64,000 nt of DNA from the NCBI GenBank assembly GCA_014706385.1, contig JACGZH010000010.1, positions 620,001 to 684,000 on the forward strand, written 5' to 3'. This document shows, piece by piece, positions 34,917-46,321 of this stretch. Position 1 is the first letter of the stretch, and the number at the start of each line of letters is the position of its first letter. The notes under the pieces were generated by a model. That model was not told the origin of the DNA. It searched no databases and saw nothing but the letters and a program-made list of their open reading frames with translations. The translations under genes were made by a program, and so were the position numbers. The stretch comes from Phaffia rhodozyma. Lineage: Eukaryota > Basidiomycota > Tremellomycetes > Cystofilobasidiales > Mrakiaceae.

Positions 34917-37277
34917 CTATTCTTCATCGTCCTCCTCAATCACAACTCTCCGTTTCTTGATCTCCTTCCCACCAACATCTTCATCGCTCTCATTCTCCAT
35001 GTCTTCACTTTCCATCTCTACCGCCTCTTCCTCTTCATCCTCCTCACCTTCCCCATCCTCATCCTCGTCGTCACCCATCTTCTTTTCGTCTCTCTTAGCA
35101 GAGTCGTCTCCTGACTCTGGTCTTCCCTTTCCTTTGCTCTTATTCTCGCTCTTGCTCTTGCTTCTGGAGGAAGACGAGCGTTTCTTCTTTCTCGATTCTC
35201 TATCGGAAGCAGCAGAAAGCGATCCATCGGATGACTCGACAGCAGAAGGTTCCTCGTCGGATGATAACGTCGGAGAAGCTCGGTGAGCTCGTTTAGATGA
35301 TTTCGACCCGGAAGATCGTTTTCGGTGACGACGATCGCCGAGAGATGAAGCAGCGGAAGAAGAGGAAGAGACAGCCTCTGAGGCCGAATCATCGTCCACC
35401 TGGACGGAAGGGAAAAAAAATCCCACACAACGATTGAAGAGGTTGAATGATTAGGCTCGATAAGAAAGACGATCAGTGAGCGCTTGGTTTTCACTTACAA
35501 CAAATCCATCGTTCTGGTAGTCTCCCTTTCCGTTCAACTCTTCCTCGGTCCTGGTCTTCCGGCCACCGCCGACGCCACCGCCAGCAGCCGACGCTCTGAC
35601 CCTGGCTCTCCTATCCCCTGCGTCGGTATCATCTTCACTCGAATCGCTCCCGAAGCTTCCTCTCCTTCCACCCCGACTGCTGGCGACTTCTCTGTATCCT
35701 TTCCTACCAGCTCCGGCTGTCGGCTTTTTCTTTGCTCCGCCACCGGTTGATCGTCTGGTCTTTTTCTGTGGTCCTTCTTCTCCGTTCGGACCGACATTAG
35801 CGGCCACCATCTTATCCTCGTCCCATGTCTTGAGCCTTCCTTTCGTCATGTTTCGCTCCTTGACCGTCTTTGCCAATCGTTTGTGCATCTCACCCTTCAT
35901 GTCGACCGGCACAAGATTCATCGAACCAGCGAGAGGTCCTTCGGTCTGCATGATCTCTGCCTCGTAGTGATGTGCGACGAGGTACTGTGTCGGTTGGGCA
36001 GGATATAGGGCATCAGGATGGGGGACCATGGTGAACAAATTTGAGGGGTGCCCGAGTTGGAGAGAGAGCGTTCCATCAGACCAACGAATTATCCGCGTGT
36101 TAGATTGTTGACGCTGTAGTGTTTAAAGAAGAGAAAGAAAGAAAGAAAGAAAGAAGGAAGGAAAGAAAGACGTTAAGAAGATGAGAAGGCAGGTCTAAAA
36201 CTTGGAAAGAGTTGAATCAGAGAATAGACGAACTCTAACGCCATCTTCCCCTGTGACCCATCGCCAACGAACGGTGTGTCCGACCGTTCGAAGAAGCTCC
36301 TCCGCCCGCCTTCGTTCAATCTCTCTTGCGTGCAACTTTTGATCCTGCTCTTCCTTTGGCAAAACAGGCTCTTCAGGCTCCTGATAGGTCTCTTGGTCAT
36401 AAGGTTGAGATTCGTAGTAGACGTGCTTAGGCAACCGGAGATTCCATCGCTTTGATGTGTTCAAAAGGTACAGGATGGATATGAGTTCGAGGATTAGAAA
36501 ACAGAGTCAGTCTCAGGAGATGTTTGTAGTAGAAGGATCTCATAGCGACGGAAGAGAGAGAATGTTGAAGAAGCCTTACCTGGCCATCTGTTCCCTTGAA
36601 AGTGTCCCATTTTTGTGCCTCAATCTCGACCACCGTCTTCTCCCTCACTTCACTCTCTTGCTGCTCCTCGTCATCTTCTGCGTATTCCAATCGGTTTCTT
36701 GCTCGTCGCTCGGATTCAGAGAGGTCATCTTCCGAATCAGACGACGCGTCGGGGTCTTTGTACGATCTACAAAGATGACACAGTTCGCACCGAGAATCGA
36801 GACAAACGGCACAAAAGACACTTGTGTGAGCGGTTGGAGTTCTTCTTCAAGTCTCATAGCCTCAACTAAATGATGCTACAACTGAAACTCTATCAAAAGA
36901 GAAGGACATGGGAAATGGAGGAAACAAAAGAGCGATAGATGAACGAACCGAGAAGGTCGCGGCTGTTGAGCCTCCTCCTCCTCCTCCTCCTCCTCCTCCT
37001 CCTCATCAACAGACATATCACCTCCATCTGCACCTCTTGCGAGTTGCTCCTTCTCGGCCAGGACTGCTTCATCAGCTTCCTCTCCAAATAGATCGTCCCC
37101 GTCGTCCTCGTCATTGTTCTCGTCGACAGCGGAAGGGGCGGCCGGGGAAGATGGAATGGGTTGGTCGGTAGAAACAGAAGCGGCTGGAACTGGAACGGGA
37201 GAAGAGGGCACTCCTGGAGAGGTGACAGCCTGAGTGACTGGCTGATCATTCTCTGAAGACCGAGTAGGAGACGACAT
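34917..37277 (-). CDS. LEO1: Paf1 complex subunit LEO1
   Basis: LEO1 is part of the RNA polymerase II-associated Paf1 complex (elongation, histone marks). It starts MSSPTRSSENDQPV with an acidic N-terminus that includes DDGDDLFGEEADEAV and a Glu run coded by a trinucleotide repeat. The Leo1 core follows: TSKRWNLRLPKHVYYESQPY, RTVGHTVRWRWVTG, ESNTRIIRWSDGTLSLQLG, DALYPAQPTQYLVAHHYEAE, LVPVDMKGEMHKRLAKTVKE and NMTKGRLKTW. A basic Gly/Arg-rich section and an acidic, Ser-rich tail end KKRRVVIEEDDEE at 34917. This acidic-core-acidic layout is the normal LEO1 plan. One intron contains a GAAA repeat. It shares a 220-bp promoter with the bestrophin-like gene. Confidence 0.95.
36127..36170. repeat. 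GAAA microsatellite in a LEO1 intron
   Basis: An imperfect GAAA/GAAG run of about 44 bases lies on the plus strand, so the LEO1 pre-mRNA carries CUUU units that may serve as a long polypyrimidine tract in that intron. Confidence 0.85.
36971..37004. repeat. CTC trinucleotide repeat coding for a Glu run in LEO1
   Basis: About eleven CTC units on the plus strand read as GAG (Glu) codons on the LEO1 strand, within its acidic N-terminal region. It can change in length without a frameshift. Confidence 0.9.
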
Positions 37278-37497
37278 TGCTATGGCCTCTCCTGGATATC
37301 TGGATGGATGGACGAGAAGGTCGATGATGGTCTGATGGGAAGGATAGATTGGGAGAGGAAAAAGAAAAAAGTATTAGAGAATTTTAGAAAATCTGTTACG
37401 AAGTTTTGTATTGAAATCTTCGACAAATCCTAATGCTTTCTTCACTCCCAGATCTCTGCCCTCCTTTTCCCCGGACCGACTACAAGCATTGGAAGGA

Positions 37498-39460
37498 ATG
37501 GATCCAACGATCTCGCTCAACTTCGCTCAATCGGCCCTTCCCTCAGTCATAGGCAAGGTCGTGTTCTTCGTGGGATATGCCGTACTCGTCGTGCTTCTAG
37601 TCGAGGCCAGGGTGATTGAGCCAGGTGTTCTGGGCGGTGTAGGAGCCGCCTTGGGAGGCTTTCTTTCTGTCGGTTGGTCCTCGTCCAGAGTCTATCTCTT
37701 GTTTTGTTTGTTGTAACAAGGAATGTTGATCTCTTCTGTTGATCTATGGTTGGTTTCGAACGGAGAACTCTTCGATATAGTCACCGGTCTCATGCTTAGT
37801 CTGCGAAGTGAAAGCTCAACAAGCAGATGGAAAGAAGGAAGAATATTATGGGACTCCGTCTCGACGATAATTAGGACATTTATCCGGAACGTAAGTCTTC
37901 TTGTCCTCTGGTTGTCCTCTCTTCATCCTGACAGATTGGCTCGTATCGCCGGCTGTTCTGATCCCAGGACTGTGCTCTCCTTCAACCATGGCTGTTCTAG
38001 GTATCTCTCGGCCTTGCGCCTAGGGAATCCCTAACGTCGGAGCAATGCGAAAAGGCGGAAGATCTGATGGGGCTGATCGTCGCGTTCCCTATCGCATTAA
38101 AGTAAGCACACTCTAGCTTCTCGTGTGCACCTTACTGTCTCTCCCAAGAACCATCAAGACTTCTGGACTCACACATCTTTTCCTTCTCGATTTGCTTTTG
38201 TTTGAAGACATCACCTGCGCGGCGAGAAAGGAGTATCATATCCTGATCTGGAGGGTCTCCTACCTCAGGCATGTAAGTAGCTGAGGGTGGCATCTTCCAC
38301 ACTTGTTATCGACTATATGCGTCCATTTTTTTCCTCGGCACTGAGCTCAATCTTACCTTGTGGCCATCTGGCTTGACTCTCATTCTAGACATCTCGTCTC
38401 TTCGACGAACAGATGCGCCTGTTCGATTTGCGCCTCATCCGATCATAAAACAGATACCTTCGCTCCCATCATCGTCCTCACTGTACGAACTTCCGGTCGT
38501 GCCGCCATCCCCTTCTTCTCTTTCTCCTTCATCCTCTTCTCCAATGGTTCGCAGGCTCTCTTCCGCTCTCTCCGTGCCTGGTCCATCCAACTTGCCTCTG
38601 TCAATCTTGAGGCTGATTCACGCATATCTGGATGGATTGGCCAAAGAAGGCGTCCTCAAACCTGGCGTTGCGGAGGGGACCGGTGGGTTGGTCGATGGCT
38701 TGACAAGAGCTTTAGGTGGAGCTGAAAGAATACGAGATAGTTCGTGTCAAACTTTCTCCCTTTCCTGACGTTCCTCTTCTTGTTTCATGCTGCTTTCTGC
38801 TCAAAGGCGACAGTGATCAGGCGTGCGCTCGTTGTTTGTTGTGAACTGACATACTGCATCGTATTTTGCTCCAGCCCATGTCCCGTTATCGATATCCATA
38901 CATTTCCAACAGATGCTCTCTCTATACCTTCTATCGATTCCTCCTCAACTCGCTTCAAAACTTCGGTACTGGACTATACCAGTCACAGCTATCGCTGCGT
39001 TTTGCTTTCTAGGTGTCGACGGGATCGGAGCGACGTTGGGAGAGCCGTTTGGATATCATCGTTCGTTATTCTTGTCTCCTTATATATGTCACTGTGATCG
39101 ACTTGATAAACATCTAACGTAGAACCTGCCTTTTATTCACTTCATGCTGACACAGCATCAGCACTACAATTAGACTTGTTCACTACACAAATCCTTCACG
39201 AATCTCTCGAGCTCGGAGGCCTGATTTTTGTACAGGGTTACTCAAACAGGCTTTCGCAGTCGAAACGAAAGGCTAGATCGCGGAACAGAGTCGTTGTCGA
39301 AGGAGAAGATGAGAAAGTAGGAATGAACGACAGTGGAGACGAAGGAGCAGATGGAGAGAAGTCTGATGAAAAGGAAGACATGGACGGGGATGAGGATCCA
39401 CAAGGAAGAAAGTGCGATTGGGACGAGAGGAGAGTGGATAGGTGGTTACCTCTGTTTTAG
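37498..39460 (+). CDS. Bestrophin-like (UPF0187/RFP-TM) anion channel protein
   Basis: This is a membrane protein of the bestrophin-related UPF0187 family, which forms pentameric anion channels. The exons read VVFFVGYAVLVVLLVEARV (membrane helix), VTGLMLSLRSESSTSRWKEG with ILWDSVSTIIRTF, where the conserved R-x(4,6)-RWxEGRxxW is plain, then VAFPIALKHHLRGEKGV with the KHHLRG signature, ILRLIHAYLDGLAKEGVL, and TIPVTAIAAFCFLGVDGIG with LGEPFG, the family's WxxIPxTxxxxFxLLGxxxxxxxxExPFG block. It ends with a charged Asp/Glu-rich tail and RWLPLF at 39458-39460. An approximately 60-residue Ser/Pro-rich insert between the halves is a fungal feature. The ATG at 37498 may not be the true start, because an open frame runs upstream of it without an ATG; a short upstream exon is possible. 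The ligand and membrane are unknown. Confidence 0.83.
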
Positions 39461-39803
39461 TAGCCTCTATGTCTAGACGAGATCTATGTATTTTTCCCTC
39501 CGACTTCGCGATCTCTCATCGAGATAGGAAATGAACATCCTGTATATGTCTTGTCTTGTAAAGGTAGGTAAATATATAGAAAGTGCTGAAGAGAAACACC
39601 AGAGAAGACAAGGTCTTGAATCATGACCACCGTTTGTCTGTCTTTCACAAGACGCTGGAAATTTCTGGTACTAAGCGAAATTTCGTTCAACTCTTCACGC
39701 AACCTTCCACTACACTCGCCATCCTATCCGGCTCATCGCCCGTCGCCTCTTCTTCTTCTTCTTCTTCTTTTCTTCTTCTCTATCTTACTCTCTAAAATAC
39801 GTC
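39461..39803. other. Intergenic region upstream of the ELYS-like gene
   Basis: This short region is rich in TTC/TCT repeats just before the next start (39750-39785), typical of 5' UTRs in this window. No exon is recognised. Confidence 0.5.
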
Positions 39804-42800
39804 ATGGGCGATGTGAGTAGATAACTTCTCCAGAATTACACAAAAAGCGATGGAAGACTGACAGACAAGGAGGAACTTTACGTTGATCTGATACATTGTT
39901 GTTTGACATCTCGAACCCATCCCCTTGACATACAACGAATACGAACCACACCAAAAACAGTTGAGTTTCAATGACCAAACACTCGCTTATTTCGATATCT
40001 CTCCCTCCGGTTTCCCGTGGACTGTAGACCGACGGGCCCGGATTTCTAATGCTAGAAGCTTGACCGGGACCTTATGTTTCGATGAATTATTGGGACTGGC
40101 TGGAATTGGTTCGTTCCGTTTCTTTCATGGTCACTCTTCACTCTCTTTCTTTTTTATCGCGTGTTGGTGTAGTATCTTTCCCAGACCTCGTATTCTCCTG
40201 AAGGGCACTTGGTTGCTGATGGTTTCGTGGCTTTTACATCTTTGTCGGGGAATATGGGTTATTTAGATTCGACATCGTACCCTCCCCAGGACGTTCTCTC
40301 CTTCCGCCATCTACTCTCTTCCATAGCCGACAGTCATTTTGATGACCTCAAAACGGATTGTTTGATCTACTATCTCCTCAAAGATCATCCTTCCTCTACA
40401 GGACCAAATCGAGCGACTGAGTTTGCCGCCCGCCGGCTGATTCCCTCTCAGTTTATCAAGCTTACAGACGGATACTGGCTTCTCGATAACGGGTCATACG
40501 AACAGGCCATTTCTCAACTATGTTCCTTTGCTGTAACCCCGGATTTCACTACTCAAATCCTGCTTACTCTCGCTCGAATTCCTAACGAACCGGCGCTCTC
40601 GGCCAAATTAGTTCTTAAGTTTTTGAGGGCGTGCAGGCCGGAAATTGGCACTCCAGACGAGGTTGCTGTCAAGCTGAACGCTTTGCTAGCGACAAGCGTG
40701 AGAGAAGCTTGGATGTACATGCGATCATTCGACGACAGTGAGATTAAAAAATCGATGGTGGTTCAGACGTTGACTTTTAGTTTGTCTCGTAAGTCGATCT
40801 TGAGAAAACTTTCTGATTTCCATCTTTTGCTACGCTCAAGCCAAGTGGCAGGGAAGACATAACGAACTGACCGCTGTTCTTTCTTTCCTTCTTCTCTCTT
40901 CGCGTCTTTTTCCTTTTCTCGTCATCATCATCAAACAGCCAATCCCAGGCCAGCTCATCTCCGACAGCTGCTCGCGTTCCCGTTCGCTCCGTTCGAAGAG
41001 AAAGTGCTTCACGAATATTGTCTTCATCCGCCATCTGTGCTCTCACAGCCGTCTCTGGCTGTATTGTACGACTTGGCGCATGTCCGACTTGTTTCCCAAG
41101 GTCGTCTTCTCGAGGCAATCAAGCTCGACCGATCGATCGGTGCGACTGACGGACCAGCCGAGCTTCGACGACAGACTCTTCAACGATCAGTTCGTTTGCT
41201 TCCAGAGGTCCAGCGAAGGATTCTTGAACTAGAGATGGATACCGATGGACTGGGCGCGATGCCTGTTCAGGCCGGGCCTTCAACCGACGATAGTCTAAAG
41301 ACCAGCTCGTCATCCGACTCGTCTACCAAAATGATCATCGACGGACCGTCGAAAAGCTCGTTACCTCTCACAGCCACACAGGCATTCAGAACGTCAAGTC
41401 CTCATTTGGCTGTTCATCGAGCTGTGGTCGCCTCACCGGCCACCACTTGGAAAGCCCTTCCTGCAAGTCCAAGAGGGATGACTCGCTCGTCAGCTGCTCA
41501 TCCGATGTTCCCTCCTTCTTCTCCTTCTGGCTCGATGAGTGGTCCGGTTGCTGTACCGGCCTCGCCGTTCGCCGACCTTTCGAAATCTCTGCTCGCGCCC
41601 AACGGGTCGTCCGGATCGATAAACCCCTTCGTCGTCGCGAACGACAACAGCAATAGCAACGTTAAAGACCGACTCTCCTCGGTTAGCGTACCAGGCTCAC
41701 CAAAGTCGAGACTGATGATGCCAATGCCGGCGCAAACTTTGACTCAGACGATGAGCCCGGTTCCTCGATCGCCGTTCGCTCAGGCTGCAAAAGAAGCTTC
41801 TGCTGCGTTCCATCGGTTGAACGCAGGACCTGTTCGAGCCATCCACTCGTTCAAGTCTGTTCGACCGAACGGCGCCAACGTCCGAGATGAGCAGGGAGCG
41901 GAAGTGGAACGAGAAGTTGATCACCGGAAGGAAAGCGTCCGAGATCAAGCCGGACGGCAGGAACCATCGACGCTGTCGACTCTTGCCGCTGCTGCGCCTG
42001 CTAGCTCGTCCCGAGGGGGAAAGAAACATGTCCGACAGAGCACTCGGGAGGAAGAGGACGTCGAGATGGATCGGCAAGAGAGCCAACCTGTTGGTTCTAC
42101 CTCGTTTTCTTCTTCATCTACCGGTTTCCCGGGTGCGTTCCCTGGTTCGGAAGACCCCTCCTTGGTTACCGTTGAGGCCACTCCATCCTCGTCTTCTTCA
42201 AAGACGCGACCGACTCGAGGATCCTCTCGAGTGGGCTCTAAGCAAACCTCATCGGGCGCTGCTTCTGCACAGACTACAAATACGACGAAAGGTCGATCGA
42301 CCCGATCAAAAGCATCGAACGGACCTGCCTGCTTGCCTGGCACGTTTGAAGACGAACAGGACGAACGAGCCGACCGAGCAGGCGAGCTTCTTAAATCGCC
42401 TATTGGAGGAAAGACTTCTACCAGTCTATCGAAACGATCGATCTCGAGCACGTCTGGCACCCGAACCAGGACTCTAGGGTCTTCCAAGAAAGACGTCGCC
42501 GTAAGACGAAGCGCCGGTCGAGGTGGTGGCTCTTCTGATGAGGCAGAAGGTCAGGACGATGATGATGAGGACGAAGATGACGACAAGGAGGGAAGGACGC
42601 CTCCTCCCAAGCTAAGAACTCGATCGAGAATGAGTCTAAGATCTAACGCGACGGCTTCGCCAGAAGGACCTTCTTCCGTTTCGTCTTCGGTCTCGAGAAC
42701 ACGACGGACCGGACCAGGTTCGTCCTCTAGACGGACCGAGCGGGATGATGGAAGGATGGAGGATGACGAAGGAGATCTGCTGGTGGTCGAGTCGACGCCT

Positions 42801-42908
42801 AGGGCTGGTTCGAGAGCCAAGACCCGGTCAACCAAGACGAGCTCGACTGGTAGTCAGTTGGCGATGGGAACAAGGAGATCTACTCGGAGCAGAAAGATTG
42901 AGGAATGA
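39804..42908 (+). CDS. ELYS-like nuclear pore protein
   Basis: The protein carries the ELYS-like helical domain found in animal ELYS/MEL-28 and in small fungal nucleoporins such as S. pombe Ely5, which bind the Nup107-160 complex. The first coding exon is nine bases (MGD); the next begins LSFNDQTLAYFDI. The domain includes FDELLGLAGI, SLFDDL-like (SHFDDLKTDCLIYYLLKDH), FAARRLIPSQFIKLTDGYWL, NGSYEQAISQLCS, LSAKLVLKFLRACRP and LYDLAHVRLVSQGRLLEAI. The last exon is a 634-codon open frame whose second half is a long disordered Ser/Arg-rich tail with Arg-Ser-Thr-Arg clusters, ending STRSRKIEE at 42906-42908. The basic tail may bind chromatin (inference). No N-terminal beta-propeller is present, so this is the fungal form rather than a full-length animal ELYS. 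Confidence 0.82.
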
Positions 42909-43456
42909 TCGGACGATAAGATGATGTGATGAAAAGATTATCGTTTTTAGTTGAGTTTCTTCACCCGAGCCATTTTTAACAGGAGAAAGTGGCTTTTTTC
43001 TTTCTGCTAAAACTTAACAGACAATTAACGGAAGACTCATTTATGGGAGGAACCACTGAAAGGTTTACAGGGGTAATCTAAGTAGTGTGGAGAAGATAGA
43101 CAGACAGAAACCCAAAGGATATAGGTGATACAGCACAGTTAAGACCAAGACTAGAAAACAGAAACCAGAAAAAGTAACCAAAAACAAATATAAAGCCAAA
43201 AACAGTAAAACGAAGCCCAAAAACTAAGAAATAACAATTGCAAGCCGCCCAAGAAAGAAAAGTTCAAGAGAAATAGATAGACTGTGATTGATGAGACGGG
43301 GAATGGATTGAGTAATGAGCGAAGGACTAATGAGATGAAGAGAAACGAATCAGGCAATCGTTAGAGAAGAGACACCAAAGATCTATCGAGTCCCAAAGAG
43401 ACCCAAATTATACATACCTCGCAAACAGATTTCAAATTAGGTTGAATAAGAGCACC
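42909..43456. other. Intergenic region 3' of the ELYS-like gene
   Basis: The plus strand is A-rich with many AAACC/AAAC words (43150-43220). The minus-strand open frame here is only Phe/Leu-rich noise. It is probably the shared 3' flank of the ELYS-like gene and the small minus-strand orphan. Confidence 0.5.
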
Positions 43457-43651
43457 TCAAGGGTTTCGGACCTTTAGTGTCTTCTGCGGCTCATCCTTAA
43501 GCTCTGTTTTTTTCTGAGCTCCCAGCTTCGCAGCTTCCCAAAGTTGCTGATGAAAGTTGAACATGCAACTGGTGTAGTCTTCTAGGCTTTCGAAAGAAGA
43601 GGACGAGCTGAACGACTGGGTGGGTGAAGAGGAGAGAGCAGGGCTTTCCAT
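43457..43651 (-). CDS. Possible 64-residue orphan protein
   Basis: A single open frame starts MESPALSSSPTQSF, has a Ser-rich N-terminus and a helical middle (SLEDYTSCMFNFHQQLWEAA), and ends TLKVRNP. The amphipathic helix with alternating charged and aromatic residues looks coding rather than random, and the size fits small subunits of complexes such as DASH or Mediator, but I recognise no family and do not assign one. It has no signal peptide or membrane segment. There is no intron within it, which is unusual in this window; that it is only one exon of a larger gene is possible. Confidence 0.35.
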   Translation of the reverse strand: MESPALSSSPTQSFSSSSSFESLEDYTSCMFNFHQQLWEAAKLGAQKKTELKDEPQKTLKVRNP

Positions 43652-44275
43652 GATGGAATTAAGTAGATTAGATAGTGGGTATGTTGAGAGTGTCAGGGCT
43701 ATAGATAACTGCTGAGGACATCAAAGGGGGGAAAGTTTAAACAGAGTTTGATCGGGAAATATTGTTACAGGTTCTTATACTCTGCTGCCCCGCCAGCCTG
43801 ACACAATATTGTTTAGGCCAGGCTCGATCGAGAAAATTTTGTTCAGATCGGGCGATGCACACGTCATCGGATAAATTATTTGCAATATCACAAAGCTCAG
43901 AAGCTTTTGCCCTTAATTTGGCACGCCGTTCAGACTGATAGAGAAAATCCGGAGGCTCGGAAAAACTTGATCAGATCAGCTCTAGGCCCGAGCCCTGGGC
44001 CCTTCGGCTCTGCGGACCTCTGGAGGCTTGAAACTGCGGATCCATCGGCCGGCCAACCAAACCTGGAGGGTGATTGCGGTTGCAACACCGTAACTGCTAA
44101 ATTAAAGCAGTGGTCATGCCTGAGGCTTGTTGATACATTTCAAACCCTTTCCCCTTTATACATCTCTTGTTGATTACACAGTCTCCCGTTCTGGTAAATG
44201 ATGCGGTACTGTTCTTTAGATGAACTCTTGGTCATTTCACTGGGGAATTCTTTAATCTTTTGATATTCTTAGACG
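43652..44275. other. Intergenic region with a GC-rich patch
   Basis: About 620 bp lie between two minus-strand genes. The stretch 43940-44110 is markedly GC-richer and carries GGCC/CCGG words; a 97-codon open frame there has no splice or family support. Near 43785-43835 short inverted words (CCAGCCTG and CCAGGCTC) flank an AATATTGTT core. No gene is assigned. Confidence 0.4.
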
Positions 44276-46100
44276 TCATCCACCCAACCACCAAGCCATG
44301 CCACCCGCTCCGACTCCCAGCAGGATCCAACACAAGCTTCTCCGATCGATCTGTGCTCGCTGTCCTACAGCATCACTACCAACTATCGGATTCTTTTGAA
44401 TAACAAAGCTGTCCTTGGCTACATCTTGACAACGTCTTGCCTGCCCAAGAGCAAGTCCTTCGCGAATATGGATCTCCCGTTGATTGGGACGATTGGCAGC
44501 GTCTAGAGGTGCACCCGTCGACCCAGCAGAAGGCACAGACGAAGGGATTATGACGTCCACTTGGGCTACACCTCCGAAGAAGTCGGTTAGCTTTGTCGAC
44601 GACAAGCTGACAGGAAATAGATCGGTTCGGAAGCCGGCGGAGGAACGGATGACATTCTTGTCGTATGTTGCAAACTGAGAATCCAGACGGGACGGAACAA
44701 GATAGAAGAAATTGCGAAAACAGACAGAGTCAGATGTGAACATAGGCAACAGGACCAAAAGAAGCCAGACGAACAAGGTCCTCGAACGTAGCGGAAGAAG
44801 TCTTGTTGAGACCTTCCATAAAGCTTAGTAGATGATGTGTAAACGAGTCTATTACAGACACTCCAATCTCTGGGTCGTTGTGATGCTGAGTCAAAGAGGA
44901 TCCAACAAACAAATGAATCGTAAATATCCGACTAGGAAGCACAGACTTGAGCAAAGACAGAAGGATGCGAACAGAAAAAGACGGTTCGCCCAGCTCAGCC
45001 GAACCGGTAGCTAAGATGTTGGGCGAGTAGATTTTGGAGTACATTGTGTTGGCCTCGCAAGTGTCGACCATGAACAGCATCCGGTTATACCTTGATTTTT
45101 TTAGCCAAATAATGAGAGGTAGAGTAAGGAAGAACGAGCGTTGGCCTCAACCCTTGCGCGCAAATAGACACATGCATTGAGGACAACAAGAACTCACCTC
45201 TTTTTTTCCCACATCTGCTCAAACGCGTCGGCCAAGTCGAAAGCAGAGATTTCCTCGTTATCTTGAAATTTAAGAAATTCATCACCCCCATGTCCAGTCA
45301 AATACACAAACACGTTTGACCGGTCGTCCGTCAACAGCCTCTTCGACAGAGGGGTTGACGGTGAGTGTCTACCTATGTAAACAGGAGAAGAGCGAAAGAG
45401 AAACCCCATCCAAGATTTGAGCCCGGTTTACTCTGAACCAGTGCGAGCAGGAGCCAGAAATATATCGAGATAAAATGTTACCTGTGAGCAACCGGATAAA
45501 GCTCTCCACGCTAACTTCGTACCCCCTATAGTCAACTTCGACTCTCTCTCCGTATAAATCTAGCTTTCGATCTGCGTTGGCGTACACTGTGCCAGGAAAT
45601 GAGTTTCTCGGATTGCATGCCACATCATCCGATAGCATTAAGATAATCTGTGAATCTGGAATCCCTAGACGCTTGACCGTTCGGTACCTGCGTGGAACAT
45701 GGAGATATGTCATCAGAACGCTACAGATCAGCAAGACAAGACAACAAGAAAGGCAGACGAGACATACATTCCCAGCGTATTGGCCATATGCTTCATTGTA
45801 GAGACACGTTAAGTTTGAAGCTTCCAATGCAGTTCAAAATATGTTTCCATACGATATCACTCACTCGGTAGTTGAACCTAGATGTATCGCAAGCGTAGAG
45901 CCAAGTAGATGTAAACGTAAATCGACTTTCGAGTGATGAAGCATCACGATGGACAAACACAGTACTGACCAATATCGAGAGGCTGACACCAACACGGCCC
46001 AATTATTGGTATGATCTGAGGATGACGAAGTAGATGTAGCTAGACATACTGAGGCGAGTACCAGAACACACCAGACTAGCTTTACAAAACGGAACACCAT
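44276..46100 (-). CDS. GPI8: GPI-anchor transamidase catalytic subunit GPI8 (PIG-K)
   Basis: GPI8 is the cysteine protease (C13 family) of the ER transamidase that swaps the C-terminal signal for a GPI anchor. A signal peptide ([20 protein letters not shown]) is followed by [70 protein letters not shown], then [16 protein letters not shown] with the catalytic His, [15 protein letters not shown], and [18 protein letters not shown] with the catalytic Cys. The luminal domain ends near [15 protein letters not shown], and a single C-terminal membrane segment ([18 protein letters not shown]) finishes at 44276. All hallmark residues are intact. It diverges from RAD52 with 221 bp between starts. Confidence 0.95.
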
Positions 46101-46321
46101 GGATGATGGGTTGGGTGAGATCAATAGCAGCCAGGATAGGAGTAGGAGACATCAAGTCCATCTAACCCTAATAATGCTCATTCTCCTTCGCTTCTCCCAC
46201 TCACATACGCTATATTCAATCCCCAGACTTACTCTCCACTGGCCTTATACCAAACTCATTCTTGAACCGAAACATTGATCATCTCTCAAGCCGGTCAATA
46301 GAACGCTCATAGCTTGGTTTG

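Noticed and set aside
34723..35286. 187-codon Ser-rich open frame opposite the LEO1 tail
   Set aside because: It is the antisense of the acidic/Ser-rich LEO1 C-terminus; composition only, without splice or family support.
39900..39925. B-box-like word (GGTTCGAGATG on the minus strand) as a possible tRNA
   Set aside because: It lies in an ELYS intron, deviates from the B-box consensus, and no cloverleaf or A-box can be drawn around it.
41887..42487. Long Arg-rich and Ser/Glu-rich open frames overlapping the ELYS-like tail
   Set aside because: They are other-frame shadows of the low-complexity tail exon, which itself is in frame with the ELYS domain.
43880..44173. 97-codon open frame in the GC-rich patch
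   Set aside because: No ATG context, splice signal, or homologous pattern; noted only as a composition anomaly.
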